12,974 nucleotides of DNA from the NCBI GenBank assembly GCA_964444795.1, contig CAYUIQ010000246.1, positions 1 through 12,974 on the forward strand. Reading direction: 5' to 3'. Numbering within the stretch: the first letter of the stretch is position 1; the number at the start of each line of letters is the position of its first letter. The notes under the pieces are model-generated. The model worked only from the letters and a program-made list of their open reading frames with translations, searched no databases and was not told the DNA's origin. The DNA comes from JABMRP01 sp964444795. GTDB taxonomy: Bacteria > Planctomycetota > Planctomycetia > Pirellulales > Thermoguttaceae. Both the position numbers and the translations under genes were made by a program. Below are positions 1-7,100 of the stretch, one piece after another.

Positions 1-1
1 G

Positions 2-841
2 ACCGGCTGCCGTGTAGCCGAGATCGGGCCGCTCAAGGGAGTGCCGCTGAAAGTCTTGCTGCTGGAAGGAAACCCGGTCGAGAAGATCGATGCGCTGGGC
101 GGGATGCCGCTGCAAGGGCTCACTTTGCGCGGAACCAAAGTCGTCGACATTGGGCCATTGAAAGGCACTCCCTTGGTCGAACTGGACCTGGGTGAAACGG
201 CAATCAGCGACTTTTCGCCGCTCGTCGGCACGCCCCTGAGATCGCTTTCCCTTGTGAAGGCGGCCATCACGGATCTTAGCGGCTTGGCCGGCATTCCGTT
301 GGAGGTCCTGGAATTGAACCAAACAGCGATCAAGGATCTGGGGCCGATTCACGACCTGCCCGTCAAAAATCTCTATCTCGTCGGTACACCGGTCACCGAC
401 CTCAGCCCGCTGGCGGGAACTGGTTTACAGGGGCTGTGGCTCAACGGCGCGCCGGTCAGCGACGTCAGCCCGCTGGCCAAGGTGCCGTTGCTTAGCCTGA
501 CCCTGGCCGATACCCAGGTTGCGGACATTGGTCCGTTGGCGGCAAGCCCCATTCTGCAGCGACTTCACATCGGCGGCACCAAGGTGACGGACCTGACCCC
601 CCTGGCAGGCAAGCAACTGACCCGATTGGTGTTTACCCCGGGTAACATTTCCGCGGGGATCGATGTCGTGCGGAAGATGGCCAGCCTTCGGGAACTTGGC
701 ACGCAGTTCGACAGTAGCAAGGATCCCCCGGTGAATGACCTGATGTCGCCGCCCCAATTCTGGCAACTTTACCAGGCGGGCCGGTTCGGTCCGATCGCGG
801 CGAGCCCGAAACAGCCATCACCACCAGAGGGGCAACCGTAA
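2..841 (+). CDS. Leucine-rich-repeat protein, C-terminal part (5' end outside window)
   Basis: The reading frame is open to the left edge, so the N-terminus is missing; a GTG at 41 lies inside a repeat and is not a believable start. The visible part is a chain of about ten LRR units of 21-22 residues with the pattern 'L..tpL..L.L..t.v.Dl.p' (for example 'LVELDLGETAISDFSP', 'LKNLYL'-like and 'LQGLWLNGAPVSDVSP' units). A non-repeat tail follows: a 'FTPGNI..GIDVVRKM.SL' segment, then 'PPQFWQLYQAGRF' and a Pro-rich end. From general knowledge of planctomycete proteins, this tail closes LRR arrays that are often joined to an N-terminal Ser/Thr kinase or a sulfatase-modifying-factor-like domain. 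Whether such a domain exists here cannot be seen. The likely role is protein-protein recognition in signalling; the partner is unknown. No terminator was recognised after the stop. Confidence 0.88.
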   Translation, partial: TGCRVAEIGPLKGVPLKVLLLEGNPVEKIDALGGMPLQGLTLRGTKVVDIGPLKGTPLVELDLGETAISDFSPLVGTPLRSLSLVKAAITDLSGLAGIPLEVLELNQTAIKDLGPIHDLPVKNLYLVGTPVTDLSPLAGTGLQGLWLNGAPVSDVSPLAKVPLLSLTLADTQVADIGPLAASPILQRLHIGGTKVTDLTPLAGKQLTRLVFTPGNISAGIDVVRKMASLRELGTQFDSSKDPPVNDLMSPPQFWQLYQAGRFGPIAASPKQPSPPEGQP

Positions 842-1032
842 GAGGGAGAGACGTACGTATTGATCGACACGCAACTGCACACCACCCAAAATGTGTACTA
901 GCGGCCAACGGAGGCGGCTTGATGGGCACCGAATACCCCCCGAGCGGCCGCAAGCTGGATGAATCTTTCCCGAATTGCACAAAACCCCTCATCGTACCCG
1001 TGTAGATTACTGAGGCACGTAGAGACCCTGCG

Positions 1033-1515
1033 GTGCAAGAAGAACTTGACCTGATTTACGGGGAACATCGACAAGGTCTGTACGCCCTGGCGCTGTCCAT
1101 CACACGATGCCCGGAGCGGGCGGAGGATGCAGTGCAGGAGGCGTTCGTGCGTCTGTGGCGTTCACGGATCGAGCCGGCAGGGAACCGGGTCTCCTACGTG
1201 TTCGGAGCGGTACGAAATGCGGCGTTGGATCAGGCTCGGCGGCGCAAATTGCCGCTGGAGTCGCTGACGTCGGTATTCGAGGCAAGGCAGAGTAGTCCGG
1301 TCGACGCGGCGATCGAGGCCGAGCGCCAAGTGGCGGTGCGGCTGGCGGTCGATGCGCTGTCGCCGGACCAGCAGCAGGTGGTCGTGTTGCGGCTTTATGC
1401 CAATTTGACGTTCAAACAGATCGCGGAGATCTTCGGCGAACCGCTGCCTACCGTGGCCAGTCGGTACCGGCGCGCCCTAGTGCGAATTAAAGAGAGGCTT
1501 GGGGATTCGATATGA
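1033..1515 (+). CDS. ECF-type RNA polymerase sigma factor
   Basis: A 160-residue protein, the usual length for an extracytoplasmic-function sigma-70 factor with only regions 2 and 4. Region 2 spans roughly residues 8-72, with the core-binding 'AEDAVQEAFVRLW' helix near 30-43 and a basic 'RNAALDQARRRK' segment that would contact the -10 element. Region 4 spans about 104-156 and holds a helix-turn-helix, 'LTFKQIAEIFGEPLPTVASR' (125-144), for -35 recognition. It would direct RNA polymerase to a small regulon. The GTG start is the only reasonable one, because the frame has a stop (TAG at 1003-1005) and no ATG between; the SD is poor, as is common in planctomycetes. The stop overlaps the next gene by four bases (ATGA at 1512-1515), so sigma factor and anti-sigma candidate should be translationally coupled. 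I found no convincing autoregulatory ECF promoter in the 191-base gap upstream (842-1032). Confidence 0.93.
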   Translation: MQEELDLIYGEHRQGLYALALSITRCPERAEDAVQEAFVRLWRSRIEPAGNRVSYVFGAVRNAALDQARRRKLPLESLTSVFEARQSSPVDAAIEAERQVAVRLAVDALSPDQQQVVVLRLYANLTFKQIAEIFGEPLPTVASRYRRALVRIKERLGDSI

Positions 1516-2042
1516 GTGACGTGGGTAGGGCAAGCGACGATCATCTCGACGCGGATGATCTCGAGCAAATCGAGCATCTATTGAGGGAGATGCCGCTGCG
1601 CCGTCCCTCGATGGAGTTGGACCGGCGCGTGGCGTCGGCCCGGCCGCGCCGAGCCCGGCGATGGGTCTTGGGAATGGCGGCTCTGGCGGCTTCGGTGGCC
1701 ATGGTGATCGGCGTGACGATAGAGATGCTCGCCAATCGCCGCGCGACGGTGGACTCACCCGGCGAGTCGCCAAACGCGCCGGCCGCGGCGACCGACCCCG
1801 GCGTGTCGGCATCCGTTCCCACATCCTCGCAACCGATAGTGATCGAGCAAGTTTGGTCGATGGAATCGCCCAAGGAAGTGGCCTTGCTCGACGATACCGC
1901 ATCCGCGCGACAGGCGAAGCGTTGGATCGTTCGGCACGTACGAATGATCGACGATGATCGGCGGATGCACATTGAGTGGAACATACCTAGCGAAGAGGCT
2001 GATCTCGTACCGTTGGACTACCTACCGGTGAACTACAACTGA
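1512..2042 (+). CDS. Putative single-pass membrane anti-sigma factor (no zinc motif)
   Basis: A 176-residue protein whose ATG overlaps the sigma factor stop (ATGA). Residues 1-50 are a charged, presumably cytoplasmic segment with a helical 'LEQIEHLLREMPLRRPS' stretch and a following 'MELDRRV'. A strongly basic patch (44-50) precedes one hydrophobic helix at about 51-72, which predicts N-in/C-out topology by the positive-inside rule. The outer part is first Pro/Ala/Ser-rich, then a small domain ending in '...LDYLPVNYN'. Position after and overlap with an ECF gene make an anti-sigma role the best guess: the N-terminus would hold the sigma factor and the outer part would sense envelope state. 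It lacks the HxxxCxxC zinc-binding anti-sigma motif, so assignment rests on context and topology, not on family recognition. An unrelated membrane protein remains possible. Confidence 0.72.
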   Translation: MSDVGRASDDHLDADDLEQIEHLLREMPLRRPSMELDRRVASARPRRARRWVLGMAALAASVAMVIGVTIEMLANRRATVDSPGESPNAPAAATDPGVSASVPTSSQPIVIEQVWSMESPKEVALLDDTASARQAKRWIVRHVRMIDDDRRMHIEWNIPSEEADLVPLDYLPVNYN

Positions 2043-2085
2043 TCGACATATCACCCACGTACAGTCTTCGCAATTCGGGCTTGGC

Positions 2086-2793
2086 ATGGAAACAAACTAT
2101 CGCTTCATAACGCTCCTGGCGATCGCATTTCTCGGGTGCTCGGCCTCCGCGGTTGCCCAGCATTCGATCGAGCCGTCCCCGTTGACGGCAAGAGTTCCTT
2201 TCCTCGGGATCGCCACCACGGAAACCGATCTGACGTTGCGTAGTCAGCTCGGGCTTGCCGAGGGGGTCGGCTTGACGGTCAAACACGTGGTGCCTGGAAC
2301 TCCCGCCCAGGAAAGCGGCCTGCTTCGCGACGATGTGTTGCATCGACTCGACGATCAGATCCTGACCAACGATCCGCAATTTCGCGTGCTCCTCCGCACG
2401 CACAAACCGGGCGATACGGTTGATTTGACGGTCATTCGGCAGGGCCAGTCGCTGAAGCTGTCCGTGCAATTGGGCGAGACGGTGGTTCCGGCGACCCGGT
2501 CACCGTGTGGTCGTTTTGTCTGGACGCTGGGGCCGGGACATCGTTTCGCGCCGGTGGCGGGCTTCGCCGGATTGTCGGCCCGCTACGAGGACGATCGGCA
2601 CATCCTGGTTCTCACAACCGACCAGCAGGGCAGGCATCTCCTGGCCAAGGACAAGCACGGGGGTATCCTCTTTCGTGGCTTGATCGACTCGCCCGAGCAG
2701 AGGAAGACGATCCCCGAATCTATTCACGCCAAGCTGGAACTGATGGAGAATCCGCCGAACCCGCGGACGGAATTCGCCACCACGCCTGAGTGA
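2086..2793 (+). CDS. Exported PDZ-domain protein
   Basis: A 235-residue protein with an N-terminal signal peptide: hydrophobic core about 7-18, and a probable signal peptidase I site after 'SAVA' (24|25). Cys18 in 'FLGC' gives only a poor lipobox, so a lipoprotein is a weaker alternative. One PDZ domain covers about residues 37-130 with the typical 'VVPGTPAQESGLLRDDVLHR' carboxylate-loop/helix region, 'HKPGDTVDLTVIRQG' and a final 'LSVQLGE' strand. No serine-protease triad or zinc-protease HExxH is present, so it is a non-enzymatic PDZ protein. The C-terminal ~100 residues were not recognised. It lies 43 bases after the anti-sigma candidate with no terminator visible, so the three genes probably form one operon. 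A periplasmic sensor or scaffold acting on the anti-sigma protein is a reasonable inference. Confidence 0.85.
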   Translation: METNYRFITLLAIAFLGCSASAVAQHSIEPSPLTARVPFLGIATTETDLTLRSQLGLAEGVGLTVKHVVPGTPAQESGLLRDDVLHRLDDQILTNDPQFRVLLRTHKPGDTVDLTVIRQGQSLKLSVQLGETVVPATRSPCGRFVWTLGPGHRFAPVAGFAGLSARYEDDRHILVLTTDQQGRHLLAKDKHGGILFRGLIDSPEQRKTIPESIHAKLELMENPPNPRTEFATTPE

Positions 2794-2842
2794 TCCGCCG
2801 CGCCCGAGTCACGCTGCCGCGCGCGAGTGAGACCCGGCTCTC

Positions 2843-2871
2843 TTGACAGCCTCCCGCCGTTGGGACAAGAT
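2843..2871 (+). promoter_or_regulatory. Sigma-70-type promoter for the UroD-like gene
   Basis: A perfect -35 hexamer TTGACA (2843-2848) is followed after exactly 17 bases by CAAGAT (2866-2871), which keeps the A2, A5 and T6 positions of the -10 consensus. It lies in the 130-base gap after the PDZ gene, about 50 bases before the UroD-like start, so this gene is probably transcribed independently of the sigma operon. The -10 is only a 3/6 match, which limits confidence. Confidence 0.55.
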
Positions 2872-2913
2872 GGCTGTTTGCTTGATGCCGTAAGAAGACC
2901 GGGCTGATTGCGT

Positions 2914-2918
2914 GGAGG
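2914..2918 (+). promoter_or_regulatory. Shine-Dalgarno site deciding the UroD-like start
   Basis: GGAGG lies five bases before ATG 2924. This favours that ATG over the in-frame GTG at 2912, which would put the SD inside the coding region. It is the best ribosome binding site in the window, where most starts have none. Confidence 0.75.
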
Positions 2919-2923
2919 TTTTG

Positions 2924-3997
2924 ATGAGCGAGATGACGTCGGCCGAGCGGGTGATGTGCGTGTTGCGCAACGAGGAACCCGACCGCATTCCACATTTCGA
3001 GTGGATCTTCGATCACCGGGTTCGCGAGGCGATCTGCCCCGGTTGCTCGATGGAGGAGTTTACCGTTCGGATGGGGTTGGACGCGATTCTGACCGGCCCG
3101 AATTTCAAGAAGGAGCGGATCTCCGAGAAACGACACCGCAACGAATGGGGTGTCGTGGTGGAAGACACGGGCGAGGAGCATTCGTTTCCCGTCGAGGGGC
3201 CGATCGCGACTCTTGATGATTTCCGCAACTACGAGCCACCCGACCCGCACGCCCCCGGGCGATACGACAACGTCGACCGGTTGGTCAAGGAGTACAAGGG
3301 CAAGCTGGCCGTCGGCGTCCATCTGAACGACGTCTTCTCGATCCCCCGATATCTGTGTGGTTTCGAGGGCATTTTGATGGCTTTGATCGAGGAGCCCGAG
3401 TTGGTTCGCGGTCTGGTCGAGCTGTCGGTCGAGACGAACATCGAGATGGCCAAGGAGGTGGCCCGGCGCGGAGGCGATTTTGTCTTCACCGGTGACGACT
3501 ACTCGGCGGCCGAACGGCCGTTCATGTCGCCGGCCAGTTTTCGCGAGTTCTTCGCCGAGCCATTGGGCCGGGTCGTGGCCGGATTTCACGACGCCGGATT
3601 GCCCGTCATCAAGCACACCGACGGCCAGATCATGCCCCTGATCGACATGATCCTCGACTCGGGCATCGATTGCCTCGATCCGATCGACCCCATCGCGGGG
3701 TTGGATATTGGCCACATGAAAGAGCACTACGGAGATCGGATCGCCCTGAAGGGCAACGTTGACTGTGCCCAGACGCTCACCTTCGGCAGTGTGGAAGACA
3801 CGGTCCGGGAAACGAAGGAAGTGATCCGCAAAGCGGCCGGGGGGGGCGGACTAATCCTCTCTTCCAGCAACAGCATCCACTCGGCCGTCAAGCCGGGTAA
3901 CTACCTGGCCATGCACAACACCCTGCGGATCTACGGCACCTATCCGATCCACCTCGACTCCTGGGGTGCCTCGGAGACGGGCAATACGTTTTCGTAG
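2924..3997 (+). CDS. Uroporphyrinogen decarboxylase family protein (methyltransferase-like, not HemE)
   Basis: A 357-residue protein, the normal length for the UroD/MtaA/CmuA superfamily TIM barrel. It starts with the family pattern 'MTSAERV..VLRNEEPDRIP' (3-22). Further barrel landmarks are 'VFTGDDYSAAERPFMSP', 'PVIKHTDGQIMPLID' (H231-T-D233), 'ALKGNVDC' (C281) and 'LILSSSNSIHSAVKP' (N316, H319). The 'RQAGR' signature of true HemE is absent, so heme synthesis is unlikely. In zinc methyltransferases of the MtaA/MtbA type the ligands are HxC plus a later Cys; by eye these positions read HxD and Asn here, so thiol methyl transfer is doubtful too. Substrate is unknown, and corrinoid-dependent demethylation is only a family-level possibility. 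It has its own promoter and SD, and no corrinoid protein gene is adjacent. The protein looks soluble and cytoplasmic. Confidence 0.87.
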   Translation: MSEMTSAERVMCVLRNEEPDRIPHFEWIFDHRVREAICPGCSMEEFTVRMGLDAILTGPNFKKERISEKRHRNEWGVVVEDTGEEHSFPVEGPIATLDDFRNYEPPDPHAPGRYDNVDRLVKEYKGKLAVGVHLNDVFSIPRYLCGFEGILMALIEEPELVRGLVELSVETNIEMAKEVARRGGDFVFTGDDYSAAERPFMSPASFREFFAEPLGRVVAGFHDAGLPVIKHTDGQIMPLIDMILDSGIDCLDPIDPIAGLDIGHMKEHYGDRIALKGNVDCAQTLTFGSVEDTVRETKEVIRKAAGGGGLILSSSNSIHSAVKPGNYLAMHNTLRIYGTYPIHLDSWGASETGNTFS

Positions 3998-4017
3998 CAG
4001 CCCGTCGAGATGGTCGC

Positions 4018-4047
4018 GTGCCACTGCCTGCAAGCAAGCAGTGGCAC
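4018..4047. repeat. Palindromic intergenic element / hairpin after UroD-like gene
   Basis: A perfect 10-base inverted repeat, GTGCCACTGC (4018-4027) and GCAGTGGCAC (4038-4047), with a 10-base loop that repeats parts of the arm (CTGC, AAGC-AAGC). It starts 21 bases after the UroD-like stop. There is no T-tract, so it is not a classic intrinsic terminator, but it could stabilise the mRNA end or help termination. The sequence resembles dispersed palindromes of planctomycete genomes, from memory only; there is one copy in this window. Confidence 0.7.
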
Positions 4048-4085
4048 ACGTTTCCACGCTTCTCCGTGCAAGCGGCCCGGCGTCT

Positions 4086-4094
4086 TGGTATACT
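4086..4094 (+). promoter_or_regulatory. Extended -10 promoter for the large membrane enzyme
   Basis: TGG-TATACT fits the extended -10 form TGn-TATAAT with 5/6 in the hexamer. No -35 is visible at 16-18 bases upstream, as expected for extended -10 promoters. Transcription would begin near 4100, giving a leader of about 50 bases to ATG 4154. It would also place the in-frame ATG at 4097 at or before the transcript start, which supports the later start. Confidence 0.5.
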
Positions 4095-4153
4095 GCATGG
4101 TTTGCAACCCGCTGAGATCTGATCGCCGCCATCCCCCCCGAATTTACTTCCCC

Positions 4154-7100
4154 ATGAAACAACGATTTTCCTGGCTACCGTCGTCCTTGAGCTTCTGGCA
4201 TCTGGTGTCGGTGATCTGGCTGCTGGTGGTCGTGATCCTCGGAGCGCTGACGTCGTTTCGGGCGGTGAAAAACAGCGGCATGGCGCAGTTGTTTCAGCTC
4301 GATGACGTTCCCCTGCTGTGGTATCTCAAGATCAACTACGGCACGTTTGTTTGGTCCGGGGTCGCCTTGGGTGTGTTGTTCCTCGTGGCGATAGTGGCGG
4401 TCCGTCGCCGGCTTCTGGGTGGAAACGGCCCGCTCGACGGCCAACCCCCGCTCGACGGCCAACCACTCAACAGCGATTCTCCCAAGACCGCCCATGGAAT
4501 GTGGTTGCTGATCTGTGTGGCAATGTTCTTGGGCATCGGTCTGATCGAATGCCGCTATCACTTCGCACCCGACACAGGGCGCCTGGACGTATCGTCCGCG
4601 GAACCGATGGCTTGGGCGCTGGTTGCCCTGGTCGCGGTGATTGCCTGGCTTCTGACGTGTGTCATACCGGTCGCGACCGGCGAGCTGAATTCGCCCGACC
4701 GCGCAAATCCGGGCGGACGCTCGCCGCTGGGAACACGTCTGGGGGTTACCTACCTTCTGGGCGCGGCATCGGTGCTAATCTACGCGATCTGGGAACACCG
4801 CGAGTTTTGGAACCCCGACGCCAACGGGGGCTACATTTACGCGCCTTTCTTTCGCGAAGGCGAGGCCGCCGACGCCGACGTGATTCTCTACTCGACCTCG
4901 ATTTTATTTGCCACGATCATCGCGTTGATCGGCGTCGTGGGACACGTGAGCCTGTGGCTGGCTTCGCGGAGCGGTCGCCGCACGAAATCGCCGATGACCG
5001 TGGTCGACTGCCGGCGTCAGGCGTTGCTCGCGGCGATGCTCTGGACGGCCACGCTCGGCGTTCCCTGGCAGATCAAGATCCTCGGGGAGATCAATGCTGA
5101 AAAGGGCTGGATTCTGCCGGCGCTGCTCCTCGTCTTCTGCTTGGCGGCGCTGTGGCCCATGGCCATCGTCAGTAGCCTGATGCTCAAACGCGACTTCGAT
5201 TTGGCCTGTCAGGCCGGTCGTGCCAAGAAAGGCGCCGCGGCGTCGAACGATTATCCCCGTCGCTCCGAGTTGGCCTTCTGGACGCTGCTGTTGTTTCCCG
5301 TCTATCCGTACATACGTTGGCTCGGAGGGTGGACCGCTCGTTGGCGTTACCTCTTTCTGATGGGAACGGCGGCGGTGATGATCGGCTCGCTGACGTGGCT
5401 ATTCATCTGGCTCGAATATCTCTTCGACTTCGACGACTGGCGTGGCATGTTGGAAACGGCCCAGTTCCCGTTCATGCGGGTAATGATGTCGCTGCTGGGC
5501 GCCTATTTCACGTACCTCGTCGGTCGGTCGGTCTGGGTCCGACTGGGAATTTGGAGTCGGAGGCTCCGGCGGAATTCCGACCCCGCGGCCAACGACGGCG
5601 CACCTCTTTCTCCCGAGGGCCGCGAGGCCCGTCGCGAGTTTCCAGCCCCTACGCGCGGGGCTCGGCTGGCGGGAAGGTCGGCCCGGGCGACGGTCTCCCT
5701 TCTTGTGCTGGCTGCGTTGGTGGGCGCGTCTTGGCCGTTTTGGGGCTGGCAAGGGATGAGCAAGAATGTCTTCGCGCGAACATTTGAATTCAGCAGGCGG
5801 CACGAATTCGAGTTACTCTTCCTGCACTGGTTCTTCGATTTCGATCGCGACGGCTACTCGTCGGTGCTCCACGGAGCGGACCCGGACGACTTCGACCGTT
5901 ACATGATCCCCGGCTACACGACTCCGATCGAACCGAAAGAGATGCCGCATGACCGGTTCGAGATCCAGCACGCCGATCGTGCCCGAGAGTTCCCCAACCT
6001 GATGATTCTCTACCTTGAGGGCATCGTCCCCCGGGCCATCTCGGCGTATGGCCAGCGGAAACTCCCCGACGGACTCCAGGCGACCCGGCATATCGATTCG
6101 GTAGCCGCCGAAGGGACCATTTTCCGGCAAGCAAGATGCATTTACCCGAGTACCTGGGATTCGTGGGTGGCGGTCAACTCGGGGCGTTTCATGCGGACGA
6201 TCTCGCTGGACGTGTCGCTTTCGTACAAGGGCCGCTATACCCGCTTCAACAACATGTACAGGGTGCTGCGTCTGGCCGGAGTCGATCGCTGGTGCCACGC
6301 CGACACGAATCCCTACTACACGCTTTCCGTGCCCGACGATTTTCACGCGCCGGACGATCCGCCTTGGCAACATGGCGAGCAGTTCGATTCCAACGTGACC
6401 GGAGAAGAGTTTGACCGGGGAGTCACGCGGGGCGACAAACGCGCGCAGCGCATTGTGGACTTCCTCGACGACGTCAAACCCGGCGAGAAATTCTTCCTCT
6501 GCGAGCACTTCAACGACACTCACTTTCCCTGGGAACGCACGCCGCTGGAGCGGGCCAGGGAACTCGGCTTCCCCAACGGAATTCGCCCGTATGAGGCCGA
6601 TGCCAGGCTACCCAACGGCCAAAAACACGACAGAATCTCCCGCTATTACCACACGATCACGCGAACCGACGCCCAGATCGGACGGATCCTCGATAAGCTC
6701 AAGGAGCGCGGGCTTTACGACAACACGATGATCATCTTCGTCGGCGATCACGGTTGTCAGTGGTGGGAACACGAACACTGCTATTACGTCGCCCATTTGT
6801 ACGAGCAGTGCATTCGTATTCCGATGATCGTTCGCATCCCGGGCGTCCCCAGCGGCGGCATCTGTGACGAACCGGTTCTGCAGACGGATCTTCTGGCCAC
6901 GGTCATGGAATGGGCCGGCGTCGTTCAGGCCGACCCGAGTGAAGAGTATCCCCTGAACAGCAACAGTCTGCTACCGCTCATGCAAGCCCGGGCGTCGGGT
7001 TCGACCGGCGACGAGAGAGTCCGGGCACTGGTGGATCGGCTCTGGAATCGCGATGTGATTCTCCTGACGCACTACGACATGTTCGGCGTGTTGCACAACG

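Noticed and set aside
975..1008. TTGCAC ... TAGATT as a promoter for the ECF sigma gene
   Set aside because: The spacer is 22 bases, too long for a functional sigma-70 promoter.
2794..2842. Imperfect direct repeat of 'GCCGCGC..GAGT' after the PDZ gene as a regulatory element
   Set aside because: Short, imperfect and within very GC-rich DNA, so likely chance.
2720..3727. 335-codon minus-strand open frame opposite the UroD-like gene
   Set aside because: The opposite strand has clear family motifs, a promoter and an SD; the minus frame shows no recognisable domain.
4010..4153. Upstream extension of the large membrane enzyme
   Set aside because: The extra residues are translated from the palindromic repeat and promoter region, and lack any RBS; ATG 4154 sits just before the first membrane helix.
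6137..6187. Sulfatase formylglycine site around 'CIYPSTWDSW'
   Set aside because: The Cys is not in a CxPSR context; spacing to the following 'SGR' places Thr667, not the Cys, at the nucleophile position.
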